NCBI GenBank assembly: GCA_001314625.1
Contig: LJSH01000002.1
Coordinates: 402,458 to 466,457, forward strand
DNA from: Oceanicaulis sp. HLUCCA04
Lineage (GTDB): Bacteria > Pseudomonadota > Alphaproteobacteria > Caulobacterales > Maricaulaceae
DNA length: 64,000 nt
Reading direction: 5' to 3'
This document shows, piece by piece, positions 1-10,412 of the stretch. The position numbers and the translations under genes were made by a program. The first letter of the stretch is position 1. The number at the start of each line of letters is the position of its first letter. The notes under the pieces were generated by a model that did no database searches, was not told the origin of the DNA, and saw only the letters and a list, made by a program, of their open reading frames with translations.

Positions 1-2
1 GC

Positions 3-296
3 GCAGCCGATGTCGTGCTGAAGGAACGCAGGCGCCTCGTGCTGATGGTTCGCGAGACGCCGTTTCATCTGGGCCATCTGCGTACCATGACGCAGCTCAC
101 CGAGATGGGCGCGATCATCATGCCGCCGCTTCCGGCCTTCTACGCCAAGCCCGCGACGCTTGATGACATGGTCGACCAGTCCGTGGGCCGGGCGCTGGAC
201 CTGTTTGGCCTCGACTGGGATCTGACCCGGCGCTGGGGCGAGGATATCGCCGAAGGTAAGCGGCCCGGTGCCTCGCGTCGTAGCGGTCCAAAATGA
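3..296 (+). CDS. ubiX: Flavin prenyltransferase UbiX, C-terminal part
   Basis: The gene is cut by the window edge; its frame is open from base 3. UbiX makes prenylated FMN, the cofactor of the UbiD decarboxylase in ubiquinone synthesis. The visible part carries the family's C-terminal block: a run ending [13 protein letters not shown], then LGHLRTM, then the loop [11 protein letters not shown] and the helix [17 protein letters not shown]. In the family this region closes the FMN and dimethylallyl-phosphate site. The stop codon overlaps the ATG of the next gene by 4 bases (ATGA), so the two are probably co-translated. The N-terminal half lies outside the window. Confidence 0.9.
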   Translation, partial: AADVVLKERRRLVLMVRETPFHLGHLRTMTQLTEMGAIIMPPLPAFYAKPATLDDMVDQSVGRALDLFGLDWDLTRRWGEDIAEGKRPGASRRSGPK

Positions 297-787
297 CCGG
301 CACGCACGGGCAAAGCCTGTGGGACTTTTCTGTTGGCCTTTATGCGCACCCGCCCGTGCAGTCCGCGGCGCTGGCGCTGCAGGATGCCGGTCTGGACGTG
401 AATATCGCTTTCTGGATTGTGTGGAGCACGCGGGCCGGCCGCGACCCGGTAGCGGTTCTGGCAGAGGCCGTATCGCTTGCCGGTGAGTGGTATGATCTGG
501 CGGTCGGCCCGCTGCGCCGCGTGAGGGACCGGCTGAAACCGCCGCCCGCCGGTGTTGCGCCAGAGGCGGCATCCGTGCTTCGCAGCTCTGTTCTCGGCGC
601 GGAGCTGGAAGCGGAGAAGATTGCCCAGGCCCTGCTGCAATCCCTTGATGCTCCGGTGGATACGGGCACCCTGTCATGGCCGCAGAGTGCTGCTCGCGCG
701 CTGGAACATTATGCCGCACATGCCGGCGCCGCCTTGCAGGCGATGAAGTTCAAAGAAGCCGTTTTCTCCGTCGTCGAAAAAGAGTAG
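293..787 (+). CDS. TIGR02444-family protein of unknown function
   Basis: A 164-residue soluble protein that starts in the ATGA overlap with ubiX. It opens with [29 protein letters not shown] and continues with [13 protein letters not shown], which match the TIGR02444/DUF2390 pattern (a W-x-F-S start and an N-x-x-xF-xxW block). The rest is alpha-helical, with a basic stretch near residue 75. No catalytic motif is recognisable and the role of the family is unknown. The tight coupling to ubiX is the main contextual clue. Family assignment is by recognition only. Confidence 0.75.
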   Translation: MTGTHGQSLWDFSVGLYAHPPVQSAALALQDAGLDVNIAFWIVWSTRAGRDPVAVLAEAVSLAGEWYDLAVGPLRRVRDRLKPPPAGVAPEAASVLRSSVLGAELEAEKIAQALLQSLDAPVDTGTLSWPQSAARALEHYAAHAGAALQAMKFKEAVFSVVEKE

Positions 788-911
788 TGTCCGCGGCTCA
801 ACTGCCGGGTGCGTGTTTGCCGGTGGCGGGTTTGGTTGTGTCCACGCTGTTGCATGTGCCAGTCCGGCAGCCCGGATGCACGTGGCAATCCAGAACAGGT
901 TGTTTCGCCCG

Positions 912-1121
912 ATGTTCGGTGACCTCGACGAAGATGCGCTGTTATCCAAGCTGGCCGAACTGCGCAGCGAGCATCGTTCTCTGGACGCCGAGGTGCGCGC
1001 CGCGCAGGAGTGCGGCATGATCGATCAGCTCAAGCTGGTCCGTCTGAAGCGGCGCAAGCTTCTGCTCAAGGACCTCATCTTCGCCATCGAAGACCAGCTT
1101 AATCCCGACATTATCGCCTGA
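912..1121 (+). CDS. DUF465 (YdcH-like) small helical protein
   Basis: A charged helical protein of about 69 residues. Its core reads LAELRSEHRSLDAEV, then a short turn (CGMIDQLKL), then KRRKLLLKDLI. This is the antiparallel coiled-coil hairpin pattern of the DUF465/YdcH family, whose function is unknown. The start is uncertain: ATG 912 gives a typical family length, ATG 876 is in the same frame and would add 12 residues, and neither has a strong ribosome-binding site. It stands alone between the ubiX pair and the exported peptidase. Confidence 0.72.
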   Translation: MFGDLDEDALLSKLAELRSEHRSLDAEVRAAQECGMIDQLKLVRLKRRKLLLKDLIFAIEDQLNPDIIA

Positions 1122-1236
1122 GGCGGCGGCGGGTTGAACCGGCCATCATCGGGTGCTGTGCGGGCAATAGCTCGACGCACGCGCCTCGTGGCATTAGCTT
1201 CCCTGTCGAGAACACAGGTCCAAGGGAGGCTTACCC

Positions 1237-3309
1237 ATGACTATTCGTATCAGACACCGCCTGGCTGCGGCCGTGCTGGCCAGCCTGGCTGTCGGCGTGC
1301 CGGTGGCGATGGCACCGGCCCTGGCGCAGGAGCAGGCCGAGGCCAGAGCGGTTTCGATCAATGATCTTTTCCAGCTGCGTCAGGCCGGTCAGGTGATGAT
1401 GGCGCCCGATGGCGGGCAGGTGGTGTTCACGGTGTCGGTGCCGCGCGACCTGCGGGCTGATGACAGCGACGGCACGCCATCAACACAGCTTTATGTGGCC
1501 GATGCGCCGGGAGCCTTGCGCGCCCTTGTTGCCGGTGAAGACACGGCAAGCGGTGTAGCCTTGCACCCGGATGGCGAAAGCGTCACCTATCTGACCAACC
1601 GCGAAGGTGATGAGCGTCCTGCTCTCTACCGGATGGCGCTGGCCGGCGGCGAGCCGGAGCGGCTCTACCATCCCGAAACCGGCATGCAGGGCTATCTCCT
1701 GTCGTCGGACGCGCGCTGGCTTTACTTCGTCGGACGTACACCGGACGGCGGAGATGACGGCGATCTTCGCGAGCGGGGCTTCCGGGCCAATGTGTATGAG
1801 GAAAACCAGCCTGTATCCTACGTCTGGCGGATTGATCTGACCGAAGAGGGCGCGTCTGCCGAGCCGCTGGATCTGACAGGTCATGTCTCTGCCATCGCGC
1901 TGAGCGATGACGGATCGCGGCTCGCTGTCAGGCTGGCGCCGACCGCTTCGGTGGACGATTCCATGATGGAGCAGCGCTGGAGCTTTATCGACACCAATAC
2001 CGGCGATGTTGTCAGCACGGTGGAAACGCCCGGCAAGCTGGGGAACGGAGAGTTTTCGCCGGACGGTTCGCAGTTTGCGTTTCTGGCCGGGATAAACCGC
2101 GCTGACGCCACCGCAGGCACCCTGCACGTCGCCAGCGTGTCTGATGGCAGCTATGTGCAGATTGCCGCCGATGCTGAGCAGCATATCGGCAGCTTCGAGT
2201 GGCATGATGACCAGATTTTTGCGCTCGCCCATGTGCGTCAGGGCAGCGCCTGGGTGGTGTACACGTCTGACGGCGAAGAAGTATCCCGCGAGGACCATGG
2301 CGGCTATGTCGCCCATTCGCTCAGCCTGGATGCATCGGGCGGACATATCGCCTTTGTCGCTGACAGCCCCGCCCATCCGCGCGATGTCTATGTGGCCCGG
2401 CCCGGCGAGGCGCCCGCGCGCTGGGCTGATCTCAATCCCTGGCTCGCCGAACGCACGCTGGGCGATCAGCGCGTGGTGCGCTGGACGGCGCGCGACGGCG
2501 TCGAGGTCGAGGGCGTTCTGATTACCCCGCAGGGCGAGGCGCCGGAGAATGGCTGGCCGATGATTACGGTCGTCCATGGCGGACCGGAAGCGCATGATCA
2601 TAATGGCTGGCTGACCGGCTATTCGCGTCCCGGCCAGATCGGCGCCGGCGAAGGCTTTGCCATTTTCCACCCGAACTATCGCGGATCGACGGGCCGTGGC
2701 TTTGGCTATATCGAGCTGGACCATCTCAACCCGCCGGGCGAGGAGTTCGAGGATATTGTTGATGGCGTTGGCTATCTGGCCGAACAGGGCCTGATTGACC
2801 CGGCCCGCGTTGGCATTACCGGCGGTTCCTATGGCGGGTTTGCCTCCGCCTGGGGCGCAACGGTGGGCAGTGAACATTTTGCGGCATCGGTGCCGTTCGT
2901 GGCGCTGACTGATCTGGTGTCCTTCATGGGCAATACCGACATCCCGGTGGAGATGGTCGATGTCCACTTCATTGAATATCCCTGGGAGAACTGGGAGTGG
3001 TATTTCGAGCACTCGCCGATCATGAACGCGCAAGGCTCGACTACGCCCACACTCGTCATGCACGGGGAAGCCGATACCCGCGTGGCCCCGTCCCAGGGCT
3101 ATATCCTTTACCGCTATCTCAAACTGGCTGGTGAAGCGCCGGTACGTCTGGTGACCTACCCGGGTGAAGGCCACGGGCTGCGCAATGCGGCAGCCCAGTT
3201 TGACTATGCCCACCGGCTGATGGGCTGGATGCGTCATTATCTTCAAGGTCCGGGCGGCGAAATCCCGTCTTCGGAACTGGACTACGACGCGCTTCTCGCC
3301 GCCGACTAG
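1237..3309 (+). CDS. Exported S9-family (acylaminoacyl/prolyl) peptidase
   Basis: A 690-residue serine peptidase. Residues 1-30 form a Sec signal peptide ending ALA before Gln31, so the enzyme acts in the periplasm or outside the cell. Residues from about 40 to 400 look like a beta-propeller with repeated blade motifs (for example SPDG and LHPDGE). The C-terminal alpha/beta-hydrolase domain has the nucleophile motif GGSYGG (Ser531), Asp613 in HGEADTRV and His646 in GEGHGL, so the triad is complete. S9 enzymes of this type cleave short peptides, often after proline or from acylated N-termini. It starts after an AAGGGAGG ribosome-binding site and appears monocistronic. Confidence 0.93.
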   Translation: MTIRIRHRLAAAVLASLAVGVPVAMAPALAQEQAEARAVSINDLFQLRQAGQVMMAPDGGQVVFTVSVPRDLRADDSDGTPSTQLYVADAPGALRALVAGEDTASGVALHPDGESVTYLTNREGDERPALYRMALAGGEPERLYHPETGMQGYLLSSDARWLYFVGRTPDGGDDGDLRERGFRANVYEENQPVSYVWRIDLTEEGASAEPLDLTGHVSAIALSDDGSRLAVRLAPTASVDDSMMEQRWSFIDTNTGDVVSTVETPGKLGNGEFSPDGSQFAFLAGINRADATAGTLHVASVSDGSYVQIAADAEQHIGSFEWHDDQIFALAHVRQGSAWVVYTSDGEEVSREDHGGYVAHSLSLDASGGHIAFVADSPAHPRDVYVARPGEAPARWADLNPWLAERTLGDQRVVRWTARDGVEVEGVLITPQGEAPENGWPMITVVHGGPEAHDHNGWLTGYSRPGQIGAGEGFAIFHPNYRGSTGRGFGYIELDHLNPPGEEFEDIVDGVGYLAEQGLIDPARVGITGGSYGGFASAWGATVGSEHFAASVPFVALTDLVSFMGNTDIPVEMVDVHFIEYPWENWEWYFEHSPIMNAQGSTTPTLVMHGEADTRVAPSQGYILYRYLKLAGEAPVRLVTYPGEGHGLRNAAAQFDYAHRLMGWMRHYLQGPGGEIPSSELDYDALLAAD

Positions 3310-3329
3310 GCCCGGAACCGCTCAGCTAT

Positions 3330-3365
3330 CCGTCACCGCCTTTCCCGAACGGGAGGCGGTGACGG
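3330..3365 (+). terminator. Stem-loop after the S9 peptidase gene
   Basis: An inverted repeat with an 11-base outer arm (CCGTCACCGCC pairing with GGCGGTGACGG) and a short inner GC stem around a GAAC loop begins about 20 bases after the peptidase stop. It is followed only by a weak ATTT, so it may be a poor intrinsic terminator or an mRNA-stabilising hairpin. Confidence 0.45.
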
Positions 3366-3395
3366 ACATTTCCATAAAAGCAAGGGGACTGGAGT

Positions 3396-4172
3396 ATGAC
3401 CGAAACCGACTTGCGCGTTGACGGCAAAGTGGCGCTGATTGCCGGTGCCAGCCGCGGGATTGGCGAGGCGGCAGCCAAAAGACTGGCGCGCAATGGGGCC
3501 ATCGTTATAGCGGCAAGCCGCAAGATTGAAGATTGCGAGCGGGTCGCTTCTGAAATCCGTGATGCCGGGGGCAAGGCCCGCGCGATGACCCTGCATCTGG
3601 GCAGCGGCGATGACCGCCGGTCAGCGCTCGATGCCATCCGCAAGGAAGAGGGCCGTCTGGACATTCTTGTCAATAATGGCGCGACCAGCCCCTATTTCGG
3701 CCCGGCCGAGGACACGCCCGAAGACGCCTGGGACAAAACCTTTGATGTGAATGTGAAGGGGCCGTTCTTTCTCTCCACCGGCGCAATCCACATGATGAAG
3801 GAGACCGGTGGCGGTTCGATCATCAATGTCGCTTCGGTCAATGGTTTGCGCCCCGGCTTCTTTCAGGGCGCCTATTCGATCACCAAGGCGTCGGTCATCT
3901 CGATGACGCAGGTGCTCGCCCAGGAGGCCGGTGGCCACAATATCCGCGTCAATGCGCTCTGCCCCGGCCTGACGGAGACCAAGCTTGCCAGTGCGCTGAC
4001 GGGAAATCCCGGCCTTGAAGACATGATGAAGCGCAATTTCTCGCTGCAGCGTGTCGGCCAGCCCGAAGACATGGCCTCGGCCATCCATTTCCTGGCCAGT
4101 GATGCGTCCAGCTACATGACCGGGCAATGTCTGGTCATTGATGGCGGGATCATGGGCAGAGGGCCGTTATAG
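3396..4172 (+). CDS. Short-chain dehydrogenase/reductase (SDR)
   Basis: A 258-residue classical SDR. The nucleotide-binding motif GASRGIG lies at residues 17-23, the NNGA motif follows near 90, and the catalytic set is Ser147, Tyr160 and Lys164 (YSITK). The C-terminus ends with the usual GQCLVIDGG segment. It should oxidise or reduce an alcohol/carbonyl pair with NAD(P)(H). The substrate cannot be read from sequence; the overall pattern resembles 3-oxoacyl-ACP reductase and glucose-dehydrogenase-like SDRs. It begins with a good GGGGACTGG ribosome-binding site and is followed by a palindromic repeat rather than by a coupled gene. Confidence 0.9.
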   Translation: MTETDLRVDGKVALIAGASRGIGEAAAKRLARNGAIVIAASRKIEDCERVASEIRDAGGKARAMTLHLGSGDDRRSALDAIRKEEGRLDILVNNGATSPYFGPAEDTPEDAWDKTFDVNVKGPFFLSTGAIHMMKETGGGSIINVASVNGLRPGFFQGAYSITKASVISMTQVLAQEAGGHNIRVNALCPGLTETKLASALTGNPGLEDMMKRNFSLQRVGQPEDMASAIHFLASDASSYMTGQCLVIDGGIMGRGPL

Positions 4173-4202
4173 GCCGGCGGCCATTGTCATGACCTCGTCT
4201 TT

Positions 4203-4308
4203 CTCCCCCCGCTTGCGGGGGGAGTGGCCCGAAGGGCCGAGGGGGGTAATTGAAATAAACTCCCCCCTCCGTCAGCTTCGCTGACACCTCCCCCGTAAAC
4301 GGGGGAGG
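4203..4308. repeat. Composite palindromic intergenic element
   Basis: About 105 bases made of nested inverted repeats: CTCCCCCC-loop-GGGGGGAG, then GGCCCgaaGGGCC, then GAGGGGGG pairing across an AT-rich spacer with CCCCCCTC, then GTCAGCttcGCTGAC, then CTCCCCC-loop-GGGGGAG. The two halves are near mirror images, so the RNA or DNA could fold as a branched cruciform. It sits between two same-strand genes. The design resembles repeated extragenic palindromes scattered in alphaproteobacterial genomes. Whether it is multicopy here cannot be judged from one window. Confidence 0.6.
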
Positions 4309-4335
4309 AAACCGGAACCGCAGCGCAGGCCTTTC

Positions 4336-4980
4336 ATGACCCGCATTATCGACATCTCCCCTGCCATCCGCCCCGGCCTGCCGGTCTGGCCGGGTGATAC
4401 GCCCGTCCAGTTCGAGCGGACGTGGGACATGGCGGCAGGCTCGCCGGTCAATGTGTCGAGGCTGACGATTTCCACCCATACCGGCGCCCATGCCGATGCG
4501 CCGTTGCATTATGATGCGCACGGTCAAGGCGCGGGCGAAATGGCGCTGGATGTCTTCATCGGCCCGTGCGTGGTGGTGCATTGCCTGAATGCGGGCGCTC
4601 GCGTTGTCGCCGATGTGCTGGCGGCGCGGCTGAAGGCGGTGTGCGGCGGTGATGTGCCCGAACGCCTGCTGATCCGCACCTATCAGGCGGTGCCACAAGC
4701 GGCGTGGGACAGTGATTTTACCGCCATCGCGCCGGAAGCGGTGAACTATCTGGCCGCGCTGGGCGTGCGTCTCATCGGTGTTGATACGCCCTCGGTGGAC
4801 CCGGAGACCTCAAAAACGATGGATGCGCACAGGCGCGTTGCCGCGCATGGCATGCGTATCCTTGAAGGGCTTGTGCTCGATAATGTGGGTGAAGGGCGCT
4901 ACGAGCTGATAGCCCTGCCGCTGAAGCTCGAAGGGCTGGACGCTGCGCCCGTGCGAGCCGTGTTGAGGAAACTGACCTGA
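4336..4980 (+). CDS. kynB: Kynurenine formamidase (arylformamidase)
   Basis: A 214-residue cyclase-family metal hydrolase that converts N-formylkynurenine to kynurenine in tryptophan breakdown. The metal-binding motif HTGAHADAP gives His48, His52 and Asp54. The opening [20 protein letters not shown] and the later GVDTPSVDP are typical of bacterial KynB. Its TGA shares one base with the ATG of kynureninase (TGATG), so the two consecutive pathway enzymes are translationally coupled. The preceding step, tryptophan 2,3-dioxygenase, is not in this window. Confidence 0.93.
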   Translation: MTRIIDISPAIRPGLPVWPGDTPVQFERTWDMAAGSPVNVSRLTISTHTGAHADAPLHYDAHGQGAGEMALDVFIGPCVVVHCLNAGARVVADVLAARLKAVCGGDVPERLLIRTYQAVPQAAWDSDFTAIAPEAVNYLAALGVRLIGVDTPSVDPETSKTMDAHRRVAAHGMRILEGLVLDNVGEGRYELIALPLKLEGLDAAPVRAVLRKLT

Positions 4981-6185
4981 TGCAACTGGATGATGCGCGC
5001 GCTCTGGACCGGAATGATCCGTTTGCCCGGATGGCACAGCTGTTCGATCTGCCGCAAGGCGTGATCTATCTCGACGGCAATTCGCTGGGCCCCCCGCCGC
5101 GCCCGGCGCTCGATGCGCTGGCAAGGGCCGCGCAGGCCGAATGGGGCCATGACCTCATTGCGTCTTGGAACAGTGCTGACTGGATGGGTCTGCCGCTTCG
5201 CACCGGCGCGCGAATCGCGCGTCTGATCGGTGTGGATGAGGCGAGCGTGATTGCAGGCGATTCGGTCTCGGTGAATCTCTTCAAGCTGGCTGCGGGCCTT
5301 GTCATGGGCGGGGCCAGAGGCGTCGCCGTCGAGCGCGGGGACTTTCCCACCGATGGTTATGTCATGGAGGGGCTTTCGCGCCTTTCCGGCACGCCTTTCA
5401 CCCTTGTAGAGCCCGGTGCAGGCGTGGCCGGGCTGCCCGACGGCTATGACGTACTGGTGCGCAGCGCGGTCCATTACAAGACGGCGGCTATCGTCGACAT
5501 TGCCGCGCAGGAGCGCGAGGCCAGGCGTCTTGGCAAGATGATTATCTGGGATCTGTCGCACGCGGCCGGGCTGGTTGATCTGAAGCTGGAGCGCGACGGC
5601 GCGCAATACGCGGTGGGCTGCGGATACAAATATCTCAATGGCGGGCCGGGCGCGCCCGCCTTTGTCTATTGCCATCGCGATGTGGTGGAGGGCTTTGCCC
5701 AGCCACTTTCCGGCTGGATGGGCCATGCCAGCCCCTTTGCCTTCAAGGATGGCTACAAGCCCGCCAGCGGCGTTACCCGCTTTGGTGCGGGCACGCCGCC
5801 CATCCTGTCCATGAGCGCGCTGTACGGCGCGCTGGGGGCGTTTGACGGAGTGGACATGGCGCAGGTTGAGGCGAAGGCCCGCGCGCTGGGTGACACATTC
5901 CTCTCGGCCATTGCTCCGCTTGAGCTTCAGACCATCTCGCCGCCGTCCGCTCAGAGGGCAGGCCATGTCAGCCTGGTGCATGAAGACGGCTACGCCATTG
6001 TTCAAGCTATGATTGGCGAAGGCATTATCGGTGATTTCCGCGAGCCCGATGTGATGCGCTTTGGCTTCGCGCCGCTTTATCTGACCCATGAGCAGGTATT
6101 CAGCGCCGGTCAGACGATGATCGAAATCATCCAGTCCGGCCGATATCGCGACACCCGCTTTGCCCAGCGCAACGCGGTGACCTGA
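4980..6185 (+). CDS. kynU: Kynureninase
   Basis: A 401-residue PLP enzyme that cleaves kynurenine to anthranilate and alanine (and 3-hydroxykynurenine likewise). Family features: YLDGNSLGPPP near residue 24, ASWNSADW near 61, and the PLP lysine Lys217 in GCGYKYLNGGPGAPAF. The length matches bacterial KynU. It directly follows kynB with a one-base overlap. Downstream there is an 87-base gap before the SMP-30-like gene, which has its own ribosome-binding site, so the operon may end here. Confidence 0.94.
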   Translation: MQLDDARALDRNDPFARMAQLFDLPQGVIYLDGNSLGPPPRPALDALARAAQAEWGHDLIASWNSADWMGLPLRTGARIARLIGVDEASVIAGDSVSVNLFKLAAGLVMGGARGVAVERGDFPTDGYVMEGLSRLSGTPFTLVEPGAGVAGLPDGYDVLVRSAVHYKTAAIVDIAAQEREARRLGKMIIWDLSHAAGLVDLKLERDGAQYAVGCGYKYLNGGPGAPAFVYCHRDVVEGFAQPLSGWMGHASPFAFKDGYKPASGVTRFGAGTPPILSMSALYGALGAFDGVDMAQVEAKARALGDTFLSAIAPLELQTISPPSAQRAGHVSLVHEDGYAIVQAMIGEGIIGDFREPDVMRFGFAPLYLTHEQVFSAGQTMIEIIQSGRYRDTRFAQRNAVT

Positions 6186-6272
6186 TCTGCCGGGCCGGTG
6201 GCCCTTGCCAAGCGTGACGCTTTCAAGGGAAGCTTCCTGACTAAAGATTGTCTTTGCCCCTGGGGAGTGCTG

Positions 6273-7349
6273 ATGGCCTGGATCATCCGTCTTCTTGCCG
6301 TTCTGTTTGGCTTGCTGGGCCTTGTCATCCTGCTTCTGTTCGGGCCGGGGGCGCTGGATGCGCGCTATTTCAACCCCACGCCGGCGGACCCGGCACTGGA
6401 CGCACTGTTCGCCAGCCCTGCCGATCCCGTGCTCAGCGAGGGTGATCTGCATGGCGCAGAGGATCTCGAGCCCGGTCCTGACGGGCGTCTTTACACCGGG
6501 CTCGCCGACGGGCGGATCATGGCGCGTGCGCAGACCGGCGGCTGGGAGGAAATCGCCAACACGGGCGGGCGTCCGCTGGGTCTTGCATTCTCTCCCGATG
6601 GCGTGCTGCACGTGGCGGACGCTTTGCGCGGCCTGATCCGTCTGGATGACGGGGCATGGACGGTGATTGACGAGCCGGGCGAATTTCCTGCCCTGGTGTT
6701 CACCGATGACCTGACCATTCTTGAAGATGGCACCATCATCCTGACCGATGCCTCGGGCCGTTACGGCTATGGCGAATACATGGAAAGCTTCTGGGAGGGC
6801 GAGCAGACCGCGCGTATCCTCGCCTATACACCTGATGGCACCCGCCGTGTGCTGGCCGAAGATCTCGCCTTTGCCAATGGCGTTGCCCACGACCCGGCGT
6901 CGGGTGATGTCTTCATCAACGAGACCTTTGCCGGGCGCGTGCATGTGCTTGATCCGGCCAGCGGCACCTTGCGTGTGCTGATCGATGGCCTGCCTGGCTA
7001 TCCCGACAATATTCACTGGGACGCGCAGGAAGAGCTGCTCTGGATCGCCATGCCGTCGCGGCGCAGTGAGCAGCTGGAATTTTTCCATCCCCGCCCGCTC
7101 CTGAAGCGGCTATTGCGGCGCTTCACAGATATTTTTGGCGAGCCCGAGCTGCCCGCCCGCCCGGTAATGGGACTGGCGGTCAACCGGCTTGGCGAGCCGG
7201 TGCGCGTGCTCTACGGGCCGGAAGATTCCGAGCTCGGAGCCACCACGGTAGTCCCGTGGCAGGGCCAGATATGGACCGGCGGTCTCGACCGCCCGACGGT
7301 AGATGTATTCCCCGTACCGCCAAGGCTGGACGCGGATTCGTCGGAATGA
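6273..7349 (+). CDS. Membrane-anchored SMP-30/strictosidine-synthase-like protein
   Basis: A protein of about 358 residues. The start ATG 6273 is chosen because TGGGGAG lies just upstream and because it places a hydrophobic signal-anchor (IIRLLAVLFGLLGLVILLLF) at the N-terminus. The rest is a six-bladed beta-propeller of the SMP-30/gluconolactonase/strictosidine-synthase superfamily, with blade motifs such as GAEDLEPGPDGRLY and FANGVAHDPASG. These proteins are usually calcium-dependent lactonases or esterases, but the substrate is unknown. Its stop overlaps the start of the next SDR gene by 4 bases, suggesting a shared pathway in which a lactone and an alcohol or ketone are handled together. 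Confidence 0.8.
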   Translation: MAWIIRLLAVLFGLLGLVILLLFGPGALDARYFNPTPADPALDALFASPADPVLSEGDLHGAEDLEPGPDGRLYTGLADGRIMARAQTGGWEEIANTGGRPLGLAFSPDGVLHVADALRGLIRLDDGAWTVIDEPGEFPALVFTDDLTILEDGTIILTDASGRYGYGEYMESFWEGEQTARILAYTPDGTRRVLAEDLAFANGVAHDPASGDVFINETFAGRVHVLDPASGTLRVLIDGLPGYPDNIHWDAQEELLWIAMPSRRSEQLEFFHPRPLLKRLLRRFTDIFGEPELPARPVMGLAVNRLGEPVRVLYGPEDSELGATTVVPWQGQIWTGGLDRPTVDVFPVPPRLDADSSE

Positions 7350-8128
7350 CGCGTATCCTGATAACCGGGGGTTCGAGCGGTATCGGTCTGGCGCTGACGC
7401 GCCGCGCCCTGGCGCGCGGCTGGGAGGTGTCGTTGGTCAGCCTTGATGCTGCCGAGATCAATGCCGCGCAAGAGGCGCTAAAGGCTGACTTTCCGGACGC
7501 CCAGATTGATGCACTGTGCGTTGATCTGACAGAGGCTGATGCGCTTGAGCGCGTCCTTAAATGGGTGAAGAAAAGCGCCGCGCCCGACATTCTGGTCAAT
7601 AATGCCGGGATTGGTGTCTACGGTGCCTCGTCGCAACTCGACCCTGCGCGTGAGCAGGCGATGATCGCGCTCAACGTGGCGGCGCTGCACGCGATGACCC
7701 GGGCCTTCCTTCCACTAATGGAGAAAAGCGGCGGTGTAATCGTCAATATCGCGTCGAACTCTGCGTTCCAGCCGGTGCCGCTAATGGCCGTATATGCAGC
7801 CACCAAGGCCTTTGTGCGTCATTACACGCTGGCGCTGGCGACCGAATTGAAGGAGGCGGGATCGAACGTGCGTGCCCTGTGCGTTTGCCCGGCGGCGGTC
7901 AAGGACACGCCGTTTCTCAACACGGCGGGCATGGAGGGCTTGCGCACCTTTGTCAGCTTCACCTCCATGACCGCTGACGAGGTGGCGCGCGACATCATGC
8001 GCGGGCTGGACCGGAAGAAGCGCTTCATCGTGTCGGGCGCAAAGATGCGCGCGGTGTATCTGCTGACGAAGCTGGCGCCCTCGGCGCTGGTTCAGGCGAT
8101 TGTCCGGCGCGAGGTGGAGCGGGTGTGA
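7346..8128 (+). CDS. Short-chain dehydrogenase coupled to the SMP-30-like gene
   Basis: A 260-residue SDR starting in the ATGA overlap with the previous gene. It has TGGSSGIG at residues 7-14, a VNNAGIG block near 90, and Tyr150/Lys154 in the YAATK motif. The C-terminal tail (about residues 215-260) is longer and more hydrophobic and basic than in the classic forms (KKRFIVSGAKMRAVYLL), as in SDRs of the DltE/YqjQ type that act on lipid-like substrates near membranes. The substrate is not identifiable. It lies convergent to the ferredoxin gene, with a palindromic repeat between them. Confidence 0.85.
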   Translation: MTRILITGGSSGIGLALTRRALARGWEVSLVSLDAAEINAAQEALKADFPDAQIDALCVDLTEADALERVLKWVKKSAAPDILVNNAGIGVYGASSQLDPAREQAMIALNVAALHAMTRAFLPLMEKSGGVIVNIASNSAFQPVPLMAVYAATKAFVRHYTLALATELKEAGSNVRALCVCPAAVKDTPFLNTAGMEGLRTFVSFTSMTADEVARDIMRGLDRKKRFIVSGAKMRAVYLLTKLAPSALVQAIVRREVERV

Positions 8129-8147
8129 GGCGGATGACGCCCTCGAC

Positions 8148-8233
8148 CTTCGAGACGCTCGCTCTGCTCGCCCTCAGGATGAGGGCCGTCAGAACTCCCT
8201 CATGCTGAGGAGCCCTGAAAGGCCGTCTCGAAG
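8148..8233. repeat. Palindromic repeat between convergent genes
   Basis: Nested inverted repeats: outer arms CTTCGAGACG (8148-8157) and CGTCTCGAAG (8224-8233); inner arms CCTCAGGATGAGGG and CCCTCATGCTGAGG (8197-8210) with one mismatch. The element lies in the 115-base gap between convergent genes, where it could act as a bidirectional terminator. A single related arm occurs at 19448-19462, which suggests a dispersed repeat family. Confidence 0.6.
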
Positions 8234-8243
8234 CGCGAGGGGG

Positions 8244-9832
<1,589 letters not shown>

Positions 9833-9938
9833 GACTGCTTTCTTGGTCGGTTTGATGCGGGCTGGCAAGGGTCTGCCACTGCCTGCCGCTTTGCACACGC
9901 TCTTGCTGACGGTGCGATTGCGCGCCTTACTGGCCGTG

Positions 9939-10412
9939 ATGAATGAACACACGATTCCCATTGACGGGCCGGACGCAACCCGGCGCCTCGGTCAGAGCCT
10001 GGCCGGGCTGGCGCAGCCGGGCGATATTATCTTGCTGTCGGGCGGTCTGGGGGCAGGCAAGACCACGCTGGCGCGTGCCTTTATCAGCCGGATTTGCGGC
10101 GTGACAGATGTGCCCAGCCCCACCTACACCCTCGTTCAGTCCTACTTGGCCACAGCGGGTTTTGACGTGCTCCACGCCGATCTCTACCGGGTGGAGGATC
10201 CTGAAGAGCTAATAGAGCTGGGACTGGAAGAGGCGGCGGAGACCAGCGTGTTGCTGATTGAGTGGCCCGACCGGCTGGACACTGATCTCGGCGCCGACCG
10301 GCTGGAAATCGCGCTGGCTTTTGATGGCCGTGACGGGCAAGACCAGACCCGTATCGCGCGCCTTGTCGCGCATGGCAGCTGGGGGGCGCGCCTTGCCGGT
10401 TTCACACTCTGA
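9939..10412 (+). CDS. tsaE: tRNA threonylcarbamoyladenosine biosynthesis ATPase TsaE
   Basis: A 157-residue P-loop ATPase needed, with TsaBCD, for the t6A37 modification of ANN-decoding tRNAs. The Walker A motif GGLGAGKT lies at residues 35-42. PSPTYTLVQSY follows, then HADLYRV and LLIEWPDR, all hallmarks of the family. The start ATG 9939 gives the usual length. It is the first gene of a long plus-strand operon in which amgK begins inside its last 41 bases, so translation of the two is coupled. Confidence 0.92.
   Translation: MNEHTIPIDGPDATRRLGQSLAGLAQPGDIILLSGGLGAGKTTLARAFISRICGVTDVPSPTYTLVQSYLATAGFDVLHADLYRVEDPEELIELGLEEAAETSVLLIEWPDRLDTDLGADRLEIALAFDGRDGQDQTRIARLVAHGSWGARLAGFTL

Noticed and set aside
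1480-3246. Long open frame on the minus strand opposite the S9 peptidase
   Set aside because: It mirrors the codon pattern of the peptidase gene in GC-rich DNA, has no recognisable domain and no ribosome-binding site.
4899-7088. 729-codon open frame on the minus strand across kynU and the SMP-30-like gene
   Set aside because: The plus-strand genes are clear family members with conserved motifs; the antisense translation is low-complexity and basic.
9833-9961. 43-residue N-terminal extension of the ferredoxin reductase
   Set aside because: It would displace the FAD motif from the N-terminus and overlap tsaE; the downstream ATG fits the family.
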